Translations under genes and position numbers: made by a program
DNA from: Rhodocaloribacter litoris
GTDB taxonomy: Bacteria; Bacteroidota; Rhodothermia; Rhodothermales; ISCAR-4553
Assembly (NCBI RefSeq): GCF_011682235.2
Contig: NZ_CP076718.1
Span: forward strand, 4,061,095-4,125,094
DNA length: 64,000 nucleotides
Direction of reading: 5' to 3'
The notes under the pieces: generated by a model
Seen by the model: the letters and a program-made list of their open reading frames with translations, nothing else
The model's database searches: none
What the model was told of the DNA's origin: nothing
Shown: positions 36,177-44,651 of the stretch, piece after piece
Numbering within the stretch: position 1 is the first letter of the stretch
Layout of the letters: each line of letters opens with the position of its first letter

Positions 36177-38042
36177 TCACGAAAGAATTTCATTGATCCG
36201 GCCGACGATTTCGCTCCTGGTGAAGGGAAGGCCCTGCACCTTGTTGAGCGGGATGAACGGCAGCAGGTAGCGGTCTCGCAGCAGGCGCACGAGCTGGCCG
36301 TTGTTCAGCTCGGGGACGAGCAGGTGACGGAAGCGGCCGAAGTGCTCCTTCAGGTCGGGCGGGAGCGGGTTGAGGTAGCGCAGGTGGATGCTGCCGACCC
36401 GCCGGCCGCGCTGCCGGACCGTTTCTACGGCCGCCTCGATCGTACCCCGCGTGGAGCCCCAGCCGATGATGAGCAGGTCCCCCTCGGGATCTCCGAAGAC
36501 CTCGGTGGGGGGATACTCCCGGGCCACCCGTTCGACCTTCTCGGCGCGGAGGCGGGTCATGAGCTGGTGGTTTTCCGGGTCGTAGGAGACGTTGCCCGTC
36601 TCATGCTGTTTCTCCAGCCCGCCGATGCGGTGTTCGAGGCCGGGCGTGCCGGGCCGGGCCCAGGGGCGTGCCAGTGTGGCCTCGTCCCGCACGTAGGGCA
36701 GGAACGCGGCTTCTCCGTTGTGGGCGTGGTTGGGTTTGTCGGCAAAGCGAACGGAGAAGGGGGGCAGCCGGTCCAGGTCGGGGATGCGCCAGGGTTCGGC
36801 CCCGTTGGCCAGGTAGCCGTCGGCCAGGAGGATGACCGGCGTCATGTACTGGACGGCGATGCGGCAGGCCTCATAGGCCACCTCGAAGCAGTCGCCCGGC
36901 GTGGAGGCGGCCAGGACGGGCAGGGGGGCGTCGCCGTTGCGGCCGAAGAGGGCCTGGAGCAGGTCACTCTGTTCCGTCTTGGTCGGCAGGCCCGTGGAGG
37001 GGCCGCCCCGCTGCAGGTCGACGACGACGAGCGGCAGCTCCGTCATCAGGGCCAGGCCGATGGCCTCCGTCTTGAGCGCCAGGCCCGGACCGCTCGTGCC
37101 GGTGACGCCCAGGCTGCCGCCGAAACTGGCGCCGATGGCCGCCCCGACGGCGGCGATCTCATCCTCGGCCTGGAAGGTTATCACCCCGAAGTTCTTCAGC
37201 CGGCTCAGCTCGTGGAGCAGTTCAGAGGCCGGGGTGATCGGATAGGAGCCGTAGAAGATCGGCAGGCCGCTGGCCCGGCTGGCGGCAACCAGGCCCAGCG
37301 CCAGCGCCTCCGCGCCCCGGATGGCGCGGTACGTGCCAGGTGCCAGATGGGCCGGGCGAATCTCGTACCGCACCAGGAATTGCTCCGTCGTCTCGCCGTA
37401 GTGGTAGCCTTTCTTGAGCAGTTCCAGGTTGGCATCCCGGATGACCGGCTTCTTCGCAAATTTCTTGTTCAGCCAGGCGATGGCGGGCTCGATGGGGCGG
37501 GAATAGAGCCAGAGGGCCAGCCCCAGAGCAAACATGTTCTTGGAGCGGTCGATCTCTTTCTGGTTGAGCGGGCTGTCCTTGAGCGCCTCGCGCGTCAGCC
37601 GGGTCAGTTCCACCGGGACGACGTGGTAGTCCCGGAGGGAGCCGTCTTCGAGCGGATTGGTGTCGTAGCCGGCCAGTTTGAGGTTTTTGTCCTCGAAGGC
37701 GTCGACGTTGACGATGATCGAGCCGCCGGGGCGTACGCGCCGCAGGTTCACCTTGAGGGCGGCGGGGTTCATTGCCACCAGCAGGTCCACCTCGTCACCG
37801 GGGGTGCGGATGTCGACCTCGCCGAAGTGGAGCTGGAAGCCGCTGACGCCGTAGGTGGTTCCTGCCGGCGCGCGGATCTCTGCCGGGAAGTCGGGCAGGG
37901 TGGCCAGGTCGTTGCGGGCGTAGGCCGTCGCCAGGGTGAACTGCGAACCGGTCAACTGCATGCCGTCGCCGGAGTCGCCGGCAAAGAGGATGGTCGCCTC
38001 GGGCAGGGTCTCGACCCTTTTGTCGGAGGAGGGAGGATGCAT
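36177..38042 (-). CDS. korA: 2-oxoacid:ferredoxin oxidoreductase, alpha subunit (gamma-alpha fusion)
   Basis: The 621-residue protein (start MHPPSSDKRVE) begins with the gamma-type domain (ILFAGDSGDGMQLTGSQFTLA ... FPAEIRAPAGTTYGVSGFQ) and continues with the alpha pyrimidine-binding domain (GSYPITPASELLHELSRL, FQAEDEIAAVGAAIGASFGG, TGTSGPGLALKTEAIGLA). This is the standard fused KorA. With KorB it interconverts 2-oxoglutarate (or a related 2-oxoacid) and succinyl-CoA using ferredoxin. Substrate specificity cannot be read from the sequence alone. Confidence 0.95.
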   Translation of the reverse strand: MHPPSSDKRVETLPEATILFAGDSGDGMQLTGSQFTLATAYARNDLATLPDFPAEIRAPAGTTYGVSGFQLHFGEVDIRTPGDEVDLLVAMNPAALKVNLRRVRPGGSIIVNVDAFEDKNLKLAGYDTNPLEDGSLRDYHVVPVELTRLTREALKDSPLNQKEIDRSKNMFALGLALWLYSRPIEPAIAWLNKKFAKKPVIRDANLELLKKGYHYGETTEQFLVRYEIRPAHLAPGTYRAIRGAEALALGLVAASRASGLPIFYGSYPITPASELLHELSRLKNFGVITFQAEDEIAAVGAAIGASFGGSLGVTGTSGPGLALKTEAIGLALMTELPLVVVDLQRGGPSTGLPTKTEQSDLLQALFGRNGDAPLPVLAASTPGDCFEVAYEACRIAVQYMTPVILLADGYLANGAEPWRIPDLDRLPPFSVRFADKPNHAHNGEAAFLPYVRDEATLARPWARPGTPGLEHRIGGLEKQHETGNVSYDPENHQLMTRLRAEKVERVAREYPPTEVFGDPEGDLLIIGWGSTRGTIEAAVETVRQRGRRVGSIHLRYLNPLPPDLKEHFGRFRHLLVPELNNGQLVRLLRDRYLLPFIPLNKVQGLPFTRSEIVGRINEILS

Positions 38043-38360
38043 GGATCCAGCAATGGTAAGACGGAAGGCACGGCGGGTGCATGCACGCCGGAGGCCGGGA
38101 GCCTCCGAACGGCACATGCTCAAACGCCGCAAATCTGGAGTTGATTCGCGGAGTTACACCGGGCGGGCACCGCGATGATGCTTCACATAGGACGGCATGT
38201 CTCGAAAGAAGGGTATCTCTGGAAAGGATTCCCCTGATAATCCTTACCTCGAGAACTTCCTTACTGTTCGGGGGACCGGGTTTCGTGGAAATTTTTCTGA
38301 AATAGAAGCATATTTGATGTTCGGGTCCCGGACCTTGTTCTTGGCTGATGGAAGGCGAAA
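38043..38360. other. Gene-free stretch upstream of korA
   Basis: About 318 bases with no convincing reading frame. It is noticeably more AT-rich than the neighbours, including gaaatttttctgaaatagaagcatatttgatg near 38290-38320, which probably holds the korA promoter on the minus strand. GTTCGGGGGACCGGG and GTTCGGGTCCCGGACC could pair loosely. I could not place a clear -35/-10 pair. Confidence 0.5.
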
Positions 38361-38634
38361 GCAGAACTCTAGCGGAGGTCATGGTCATTGGGGGCATGGC
38401 TGCCCTTAGCGAACGGCCCACGTGTAGCCGCGGATCTGGACGCGTTGCGCGTCCCCTCGGCCCGGGCTCTCCTGTGGCCCAGGTGCGCACCCGTGAAGGG
38501 TGCGGCTACAGGGTTGTTTCCTGTAGTTGCGGGCTTTAGCCCGGGCTCTCCGGTGGACCAGGGGGCGCACCCATGAAGGGTGCGGCTACATCGCGCTGCA
38601 CAATGATGCCCTCAATGGCATTGACCAACGCTAT
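38361..38634. repeat. REPIN-like repeat complex, copy at 38.4 kb
   Basis: This second copy of the block seen at 30513-30814 has shared flanks TAGCGGAGGTCA...GGGGCATGGCTGCCCTTAGCGAACG and GACCAACGCTAT. Unit 1 (38423-38510) is bounded by TGTAGCCGC and GCGGCTACA. Unit 2 (38522-38590) is shortened and begins TGTAGTTGCGGGCTTTAGCCCGGG, whose GCGGGCTTTAGCCC part resembles widespread REP palindromes. The unknown gene at 38672 begins just after it. Confidence 0.8.
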
Positions 38635-38671
38635 CCTGGTTCTTCTGTCAAACGCACGCGTCGCCATGGTC

Positions 38672-39169
38672 ATGAGGAACATCAGAAACGTGAGTGGTTT
38701 CGTTACCAAGGAGCGATTCATTCTGGGGAAGACCCCTCGGGAGATGGCCCGACTTCTGGGATTCGATGCAGGTCGCATGTCCGAGGGGGCGGAGGTTTAT
38801 GTTTTGAAGGTCCTTCCGTCGGACGAGCAGTTCGAGCTGGCCGGCTATACGTATTGGTCGGGATTAGACCCCGCCAGGAAGCAGCGCGACGTGCTCTGGC
38901 CCCGGGAGGCCGTGGCCATCGACCGGCGCCTGGGGTTGCCGGATCCGGAGGTTCGGGCCAGGAAACGGGTACGGAACTCCTGGAGTCTGCATGGTCCGGA
39001 TCGGCTTGTAAAGGTCATACCCCGCAAGCCGCACGTTGAGGGTGTTTCTGAGTATCCTCCCGGCACGGGTGTGCCCCAGTGGGTGCTCCGGGTTGCGTTG
39101 CCCGCCGTGCTGGTGAAGACGCTCGGGCCTGACGAGCCTTACCGGCCCTACGGGGGAGTGGGCCGGTAA
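38672..39169 (+). CDS. Hypothetical protein of unknown family
   Basis: The ~165-residue frame starts at MRNIRNVSGFVTKERFILGKTPREMARLLGF; ATG 38666 and upstream codons are alternatives. No signal peptide or membrane helix is present. It is rich in Pro, Arg and Trp in the middle (YTYWSGLDPARKQRDVLWPREAVAIDRRLG). The last residues (DEPYRPYGGVGR) are encoded inside a perfect 18-bp inverted repeat. It sits between a REPIN-like block and the BtpA gene, with base composition a little lower in GC than neighbours, which suggests acquisition. No family recognised. Confidence 0.6.
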   Translation: MRNIRNVSGFVTKERFILGKTPREMARLLGFDAGRMSEGAEVYVLKVLPSDEQFELAGYTYWSGLDPARKQRDVLWPREAVAIDRRLGLPDPEVRARKRVRNSWSLHGPDRLVKVIPRKPHVEGVSEYPPGTGVPQWVLRVALPAVLVKTLGPDEPYRPYGGVGR

Positions 39170-39177
39170 GGCTCGTC
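39131..39177. terminator. Perfect 18-bp inverted repeat at gene end
   Basis: GACGAGCCTTACCGGCCC (39131-39148) and GGGCCGGTAAGGCTCGTC (39160-39177) are exact inverse complements around an 11-base loop. The stop codon of the upstream gene lies inside the right arm. No T-run follows. It could be a Rho-assisted terminator, a 3' stability element or the end of a mobile segment. Confidence 0.55.
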
Positions 39178-39306
39178 GTGTGAGATCCCGGCGGCAGCAT
39201 GGTTTCGTCACCCGGCCCGGCAGCGGAACAGAGACGGCAGCCCGGCTGTTCACCCCATGCTTTTCGTTCCGGACGAAACCCCAGCCGGTTTTTTGCGAGG
39301 CTCGCC

Positions 39307-40149
39307 ATGCCCGTCGCTTTCGCCGATCTTTTCAGCCGGCCCAAGCCCCTGATTGCCATGATCCACACGGGGCCGAGTCCGGGGTTGCCGGGGTTCGTCT
39401 GCATGGAGAGTGCCGTCGAACGGGCGGTGGCCGAGGCCGAGGTCTATCTCCGGGCCGGGGTGGACGGCATCCTGGTCGAGAACATGCACGACTTTCCCTG
39501 CGTCCACGAGCGAGAGATGGGGCCCGAGGTGGCGGCCTTCATGACGCGGGTGGCCTACGCCGTCAAACGGCGGGCGGGCAGAACGCCCGTCGGCCTGCAG
39601 GTCCTCTTTCAGGCCAACCGTACGGCCCTGGCGGTGGCCCTGGCCGCCGGGTGCGACTTCGTCCGCGCCGAGGGGTGGACGTACGCCCACGTGGCGGACA
39701 AGGGGATGGCCGAGGCCTGTGCCGGTACGGTGGTGCGTTATCGCCATCACATCCGGGCCGACCACCTGCCCGTCTTTGCCGACGTGAAGAAGAAACACGC
39801 CGCCCACGCGCTGACGGCGGACCTGAGCCTCGCCGACCTGGCGCGCGGCATGGCCCTGCACCGCGCCGATGCCGTCGTCGTCACCGGCACCCGCACGGGC
39901 GAGCCCCCGTCGCCCGACGACCTCGACGCCGTGTGCGCGGCCACGTCGCTGCCGGTGATCGTGGGCAGCGGCGTCACGGCCGGCAACCTGGGCGACCTCT
40001 TCCAGCGGGCCGACGGCTTCATCGTGGGCAGTGCGCTCAAAGAGGGCGGCGTGTGGGATGCCCCCGTCTGTGCCGAACGGGTGGAGGCCCTCGTCGGCGC
40101 CCTGGAGCGGTGCCGGGCCGCCCATCGCAGCCGGCTCATGGAAAACTGA
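39307..40149 (+). CDS. BtpA/SgcQ family TIM-barrel protein
   Basis: The 280-residue protein (start MPVAFADLFSRPKPLIAMIHTGPSPG) matches the BtpA family: IAMIHxGPxPG, GVDGILVENMHDFP, FVRAEGWTYAHVADKG, FADVKKKHAAHALTADLSLADLA, and VTGTRTGEPPSPDDL with VGSGVTAGNLGDLF and GFIVGSALKEGGVW near the end. BtpA was described as affecting photosystem I assembly in cyanobacteria, while SgcQ is a putative sugar-related enzyme. In this organism a phosphosugar- or nucleoside-related activity is more likely. Confidence 0.9.
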   Translation: MPVAFADLFSRPKPLIAMIHTGPSPGLPGFVCMESAVERAVAEAEVYLRAGVDGILVENMHDFPCVHEREMGPEVAAFMTRVAYAVKRRAGRTPVGLQVLFQANRTALAVALAAGCDFVRAEGWTYAHVADKGMAEACAGTVVRYRHHIRADHLPVFADVKKKHAAHALTADLSLADLARGMALHRADAVVVTGTRTGEPPSPDDLDAVCAATSLPVIVGSGVTAGNLGDLFQRADGFIVGSALKEGGVWDAPVCAERVEALVGALERCRAAHRSRLMEN

Positions 40150-40241
40150 TCCGAACCATTTGCCCGGTCCTTCGTTTACCGCGTCGCGAACATTTCTTTT
40201 GTGTCGAAACAACGAAGCATCGGGTAGAGCCCGAGGAAACG

Positions 40242-40625
40242 ATGGTTCCCTATGTCGCCATCACCGACGACATCGTCGTCACCGTTCGCCCGGTGTATCT
40301 CGACGGGCGGTCCGACCTGATGGCGCGGAAGTTCGTCTTCGGCTATCTGGTGCGGATCGAGAACCGGGGTGTGGACGACGTGCAGCTGCTGCGACGTCAC
40401 TGGATCATCCGGGATGCCCGCGGCCATGTACAGGAGGTGGAAGGCCGGGGAGTCGTCGGAAAGCAGCCGGTCATCTCCCCCGGTGCGGCGCACGAGTACA
40501 ACAGCTTCTGTGTGCTCGAGACGTTCGAGGGCAGCATGGAGGGGACGTATCTCATGGAGCGGGCCAGCGGCGAGCGCTTCCGGGTTACCATTCCCCGTTT
40601 CGACCTGCGCGCGGCCGCCAACTGA
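40242..40625 (+). CDS. apaG: ApaG domain protein
   Basis: The 127-residue protein has a fibronectin-III-like ApaG fold. Motifs: ITDDIVVTVRPVYLDGRSD, FVFGYLVRIENRGVDDVQLLRRHWIIRDARG, VEGRGVVGKQPVISPGAAHEYNSF, GSMEGTYLM. ApaG proteins are linked to Co/Mg resistance and diadenosine-tetraphosphate metabolism without a settled biochemical role. A GAGGAAAC ribosome-binding site precedes the ATG. A longer frame covering the BtpA gene in another phase is artefactual. Confidence 0.95.
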   Translation: MVPYVAITDDIVVTVRPVYLDGRSDLMARKFVFGYLVRIENRGVDDVQLLRRHWIIRDARGHVQEVEGRGVVGKQPVISPGAAHEYNSFCVLETFEGSMEGTYLMERASGERFRVTIPRFDLRAAAN

Positions 40626-40648
40626 CGGGCCATGGCCTACCGGCCCCG

Positions 40649-40909
40649 TCACATCATTTCGACGTCGATCACGTAGTCGGGCGTCTTCAGCTCGATCGTC
40701 CGGTTCTCGTTCTTCAGCCGGTAGCTTTCGATGGCCTCCGGGAGCAACTCTCGGGGCGTGTGCATGCGAAAGAGCGTGTCCGCCACCACGTGCCAGTCCT
40801 CCACGGTCAGGTGCACCGTTGCCCGCCCTTGTTCGGCCACGAAGGGCGCGTAGTTCAGCACCCGGTTCAGGTGGTTGATGCCCATCTTCTGATGCAGGTT
40901 CGGATCCAT
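40649..40909 (-). CDS. Small conserved-looking hypothetical protein
   Basis: The 86-residue product starts at MDPNLHQKMGINHLNRVLNYAPF and ends ELKTPDYVIDVEMM. The sequence is balanced and protein-like, with predicted helix then strand (TVHLTVEDWHVVADTLFRMHTPRELL). No signal, membrane segment or motif. It is convergent with apaG (23-base gap) and divergent from thyA. Function unknown. Confidence 0.65.
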   Translation of the reverse strand: MDPNLHQKMGINHLNRVLNYAPFVAEQGRATVHLTVEDWHVVADTLFRMHTPRELLPEAIESYRLKNENRTIELKTPDYVIDVEMM

Positions 40910-41127
40910 GGTCCTCCGGCGTCTGCCGTGAAATGCGGATGAGGTCGAAAGCGAGGGCCGGCGCGGCGGCCGGTCGAGAAAACCGGTCGACCCCGCCGGG
41001 CGTTCCGGGGCGATGCGGCCCGTTCCGCTTTTCACCCGAAGTGCATATCCGGCGGTCCGGCCGCGTTGCACGTTTTGCCCCGCTGTAGTAGGTTCTTTCC
41101 ACGTTTCGCGTTTCAGTCCGGTGTTCG

Positions 41128-41155
41128 ACGTGAAACGTTCAACGTGAAACGTTCA
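41128..41155. repeat. 14-bp tandem repeat in the thyA leader
   Basis: ACGTGAAACGTTCA occurs twice in perfect tandem (41128-41141, 41142-41155), followed by a partial third copy (ACGTTCA), ending eleven bases or fewer before the thyA ATG at 41167. Its position over the ribosome-binding region could affect translation or bind a protein. It is not a parS site. Confidence 0.7.
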
Positions 41156-41166
41156 ACGTTCAGCGC

Positions 41167-42060
41167 ATGCAGCCGTACCTCGATCTTCTCCGCCTGGTTC
41201 GAACGCACGGTGTCCGGAGGGAAGACCGCACGGGCACGGGCACGCGCAGCGTCTTCGGCTATCAGATGCGGTTCGATCTGAGCCGGGGGTTCCCCCTGGT
41301 TACGACGAAGCGGGTCTGGTTTCGCGGGCTGGCCCAGGAACTGCTCTGGTTCCTCTCGGGGGAGACCAACATCCGGCCGCTCGTCCGGGAGGGGATCTCC
41401 ATCTGGACGGACTGGCCGCTGAAGCGTTATCTGGAGCAGACCGGGCAGGCGGTTCCCCCCTCCGACAGCCCGGCCTGGGCGGCGTTGAAGGCAGATTTCG
41501 AGGCCCGCATCCGAGAAGATGAGGCTTTTGCTGTGCGCTACGGCGACCTGGGGCCGGTCTACGGGCGGCAGTGGCGCGCCTTCGGAGGGGTCGATCAGAT
41601 CGCCCGCCTCGTCGATCAGCTGCGCACGAACCCCGAGAGCCGGCGGCACATCGTCAGCGCCTGGAACGCGGCCGAGATCGACCGGATGGCCCTGCCGCCC
41701 TGCCACATGATGTTCCAGTGCTACGTGGCCGAAGGAAGGCTCTCCTGCCAGCTCTACGTGCGCTCGAACGATCTTTTTCTGGGGGCTCCCTTCAACATCG
41801 CCCAGTATGCCCTGCTCGTGCACATGCTGGCCCAGCAGTGCGACCTCATCCCCGGCGAACTCATCTACACCATCGGCGACGCCCACATCTACGAGAACCA
41901 CCTCGATCAGGTCGACGAGCAGCTCGGCCGCGAGCCTTATCCCCTGCCGACGCTGCGCCTGCGCCGGCGCCCGCCCTCGATCTTCGACTACGTGTATGAG
42001 GATTTCGAGCTGCTCGACTACCGTCACCATCCGCCCATCAAGGCGCCCGTGGCCGTCTGA
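41167..42060 (+). CDS. thyA: Thymidylate synthase
   Basis: The 297-residue enzyme methylates dUMP to dTMP with methylenetetrahydrofolate. Motifs: [40 protein letters not shown], the catalytic Cys in [35 protein letters not shown], and [13 protein letters not shown]. Length and order are standard for ThyA. It is followed 23 bases later by folA, which recycles the dihydrofolate it makes. Confidence 0.97.
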   Translation: MQPYLDLLRLVRTHGVRREDRTGTGTRSVFGYQMRFDLSRGFPLVTTKRVWFRGLAQELLWFLSGETNIRPLVREGISIWTDWPLKRYLEQTGQAVPPSDSPAWAALKADFEARIREDEAFAVRYGDLGPVYGRQWRAFGGVDQIARLVDQLRTNPESRRHIVSAWNAAEIDRMALPPCHMMFQCYVAEGRLSCQLYVRSNDLFLGAPFNIAQYALLVHMLAQQCDLIPGELIYTIGDAHIYENHLDQVDEQLGREPYPLPTLRLRRRPPSIFDYVYEDFELLDYRHHPPIKAPVAV

Positions 42061-42083
42061 TCGGGCGCAGCTGCAGCGTGCTC

Positions 42084-42662
42084 ATGTCGAATGCCGCATC
42101 GTTTCCCGGGGAACAGCCGCTGGTGAAGCCGGAGGGGCCGGAGATCGTCCTCATTGCCGCACTGGCCGAGCGGAACCGTGTCATCGGGCGGGGGATGGAG
42201 CTGCCCTGGCATCTGCCCGAGGACCTGCGGCGTTTCAAGCGGCTGACGCTCGGGCACCCGCTCGTGATGGGGCGGCGGACGTTCGAGTCGCTCGTGCACC
42301 AGTTCGGCGGGCCGTTGCCGGGGCGGCGCAACGTGGTCGTCAGCACGGGGGCGGCCTGGCCGCAGTATCCGGAGGTGGAGGTGTACCGCTCGCTCCGGGA
42401 AGCCCTCGCGGCGCTCGAAGACGAACCCCGCATCTTCATCGGCGGCGGGGGCACGGTCTACGCCCAGTGCCTGCCGCTGGCCGACCGGCTGGAGCTGACG
42501 CTGGTTGCGGGGGACTACACCGGCGATGCCTTTTTTCCGCCCTACGAGCACCTTGTCGGCCCGGTCTTCGAGAAGGTGGCCGAGGACCGGCGCTCGGGCT
42601 TCCGGTTCGTCACGTACCGCCGTCGGGACGCGGCGGCCCGGCCTGTGTCTCAGCGGGCGTAG
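42084..42662 (+). CDS. folA: Dihydrofolate reductase
   Basis: The ~192-residue enzyme reduces dihydrofolate with NADPH. Motifs: IVLIAALAERNRVIGRGMELPWHLPEDLRRFK (with the substrate-binding acidic residue in the LPEDL helix), HPLVMGRRTFESL, and FIGGGGTVYAQCLPLADRLELT. The N-terminus carries about 20 extra residues before the core, so an internal start is possible; GTG 42078 is an alternative upstream. It forms an operon with thyA and overlaps the convergent methyltransferase by 13 bases. Confidence 0.95.
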   Translation: MSNAASFPGEQPLVKPEGPEIVLIAALAERNRVIGRGMELPWHLPEDLRRFKRLTLGHPLVMGRRTFESLVHQFGGPLPGRRNVVVSTGAAWPQYPEVEVYRSLREALAALEDEPRIFIGGGGTVYAQCLPLADRLELTLVAGDYTGDAFFPPYEHLVGPVFEKVAEDRRSGFRFVTYRRRDAAARPVSQRA

Positions 42663-43288
42663 AGCCACACGTGCCAGAGCAACGTGCGGCGGCTCACCCG
42701 CCGCGTGAGGCCTGCCTGCTGCACCAGGGCATCGACGGCGGCGGGCGGGTGCAGGTAGGTGCGGAACGGAGAGCGGCGGAGCCGGAAGAAGGCGTTCGCC
42801 AGCCGGAAGCCGATGCGCGTCAGCAGGTGCACGCGGGGAAAGACGAGGCCGTACACCTGCCGTGCCTTCGCGGCCGAGCGGGTCACGAGGGCCTCCACGT
42901 CGTCGTAGCAGCAGACGACCCGGTCGAGCGTGACGACGTCCGCCGCCGGGAGGGACGGTGCCAGCTCGACGAAGTCGCCCGCGTGGTAGTGCATCCTGTG
43001 TGCGTAGCCCAGCCGCGCGGCCTCGGTCCGGGCCGCGTCGAGGTAGGCCGGCGAGGCGTCCACGTTGATGCCCGCCTCGTACCCGTTACCCACCAGCGCG
43101 TGCTGGATCGCCCCGACGCCGCCGCCGATGTCGAGCAGCGAGCGGGCCCCGGGGGCTTCGGTGCGGATGGCGTCGAGGAGCAGCCGGGTGGTCTTCAGCG
43201 GGCCGCGTCGCCGGTAGCGTTTCAGCTCGCGGGCGGCCAGCCGCGCGTCGAAGAACGTGGCGATACCCCGGCACTGGGCACACGACAT
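42650..43288 (-). CDS. Class I SAM-dependent methyltransferase
   Basis: The 212-residue protein starts at MSCAQCRGIATFFDARLAARELKRYRRRGPLKTTRLLLDAI. The SAM-binding motif I is LLDIGGGVGAIQHAL, with an acidic residue in INVDASPAYLDAA and motif-IV-like ADVVTLDRVVCCYDDVEALV. The CxxC near the N-terminus (CAQC) and VCCYDD are notable cysteines. The layout recalls Mg-protoporphyrin methyltransferase relatives, but no tetrapyrrole genes are nearby. Substrate unknown. Confidence 0.85.
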   Translation of the reverse strand: MSCAQCRGIATFFDARLAARELKRYRRRGPLKTTRLLLDAIRTEAPGARSLLDIGGGVGAIQHALVGNGYEAGINVDASPAYLDAARTEAARLGYAHRMHYHAGDFVELAPSLPAADVVTLDRVVCCYDDVEALVTRSAAKARQVYGLVFPRVHLLTRIGFRLANAFFRLRRSPFRTYLHPPAAVDALVQQAGLTRRVSRRTLLWHVWLYAR

Positions 43289-43435
43289 GGCGCGGGCGAT
43301 GGAATGAGGATTGCGGGTGAGAACAGCGGCCACGCCCCCGGCGGGGCGGGTACGGTCCGGAGGTTCCGGTGTGCCGGCGTCTTGCCCGGAGAAAAGCACC
43401 GTGTGGCCGGGCTCCCAAAATATATTTTTTTGGCC

Positions 43436-43441
43436 TATAAT
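43436..43441 (+). promoter_or_regulatory. Candidate -10 element upstream of the amidase gene
   Basis: A perfect TATAAT lies in an AT-rich island (43416-43442) in otherwise GC-rich intergenic DNA, about 135 bases before the amidase ATG. No good -35 hexamer is visible 17 bases upstream; the AT tract may act as an UP-like or Bacteroidota-type element. Confidence 0.35.
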
Positions 43442-43574
43442 GCAGCCGGAAGGCAAACGCGGCCGATACCTTCCCGGGCGGGAAGCCCCGGCAGCGGGGC
43501 GGCTGGCCGGACCGGGTGAATCCCGGGGGGACCCCGTCGCATTTAAGGACCGGCTTTTTCAGCGACGCATTCGC

Positions 43575-44651
43575 ATGGCAACGGTGGCGGAAAGCGGAAA
43601 AAAAGTTCGCCAGAATATTCTCCGCGGGGTTTACGAGGACAACCTCCGGACCGTGCGGCGGCTGGGGCCGGAGCCGCGCACCGGTGCGGTTCCCCGGCGC
43701 CGTGCCGCTCCCCGGATGGCCGGCGGGCTGGTATGGCTGCTGGGGCTGGTCGTTCTGGTCGGCGGCCTGTTGTCGATGGGGGGGGACCCGGCGCGTTCCT
43801 CGGAGGCCGGAGCGGGCGAAGGCACCGTGCGGATGACCCTCGGCCTCTCGGCGGTGCCGGAGCAGCCGGCGCGGGCCGGTGCGGTCCCCACGCCGGAGCT
43901 CGTCGCCAACCCCACCGTGGCGCGCCTCTACGGGCTCGAACCCAAAACCATCGTCATCGACCCGGGACACGGCGGGTATGATCCCGGCACCACGGGGCAA
44001 AGCGGCCTGACGGAGAAAGAGATCACGCTCGACGTGGCGCACCGCCTGCGGGCACGGCTGTCCCGGTATCCCGGCTACCGGATTCTCCTGACGCGCGAGT
44101 TCGACGAGAAGAAGACCCTCAGGGAGCGAATCACGTTCGCCAACGAGAACAAGGCCGACCTCTTCATTTCCATTCACGTCAACTGGGTGCCGGACGCCTC
44201 GCTGGTGCCGATCGAGACCTATTACTACGGGCCGGGTTCGGATGCGAAGGCCACCCGGCTGGCCCAGCGGGAGAACCGTAACTCCGGCTACACCCTGGCC
44301 GAGTTCAACGAACTGACCCGGCAACTCGGCCTCGAAATGAAGATCCAGGAGTCGCGGGCGCTGGCGGGGTCGATTCAAAGCGTTTTATATCGTAATATGC
44401 GCCGGATCAACGAGCACGCCAGCGACTGGGGGGCCAAGACGGGCGACTTCATGGTGCTGCTCGGGGTGCAGGCGCCCAGTGTGCTCGTCGAGATCACCAG
44501 CCTCAGCAACCGGGAGGAGGAGGCCAAGCTGGGCACCAGCGCGCACCGGGAAGAGCTGGCGATGTTTCTGGAACAGGGCATCGTGGGTTACCTCCTGCCC
44601 GCTGCCAACGAGAACGAACCAACCGAACATGCCGCCGAAGAAAAAGACTAA
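43575..44651 (+). CDS. N-acetylmuramoyl-L-alanine amidase, membrane-anchored
   Basis: The 358-residue Amidase_3-type zinc hydrolase cleaves the lactyl-amide bond of peptidoglycan. A cytoplasmic basic N-terminus is followed by one membrane helix (MAGGLVWLLGLVVLVGGLL, about residues 48-66). The catalytic domain is from about residue 125: IVIDPGHGGYDPGTTG (His ligand), LTEKEITLDVAHRL (Glu ligand), ILLTREFDEKKTL, DLFISIHVNW (His ligand), FMVLLGVQAPSVLVEITSLSN. It overlaps the downstream MamK-like gene by 23 bases, so the two are translated from one mRNA. Confidence 0.92.
   Translation: MATVAESGKKVRQNILRGVYEDNLRTVRRLGPEPRTGAVPRRRAAPRMAGGLVWLLGLVVLVGGLLSMGGDPARSSEAGAGEGTVRMTLGLSAVPEQPARAGAVPTPELVANPTVARLYGLEPKTIVIDPGHGGYDPGTTGQSGLTEKEITLDVAHRLRARLSRYPGYRILLTREFDEKKTLRERITFANENKADLFISIHVNWVPDASLVPIETYYYGPGSDAKATRLAQRENRNSGYTLAEFNELTRQLGLEMKIQESRALAGSIQSVLYRNMRRINEHASDWGAKTGDFMVLLGVQAPSVLVEITSLSNREEEAKLGTSAHREELAMFLEQGIVGYLLPAANENEPTEHAAEEKD

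Noticed and set aside
41128-41160. parS centromere sites upstream of thyA, because of the GTGAAAC repeats.
   Set aside because: The parS palindrome (TGTTTCACGTGAAACA) is not completed; only the GTGAAAC half recurs, in direct rather than inverted orientation.
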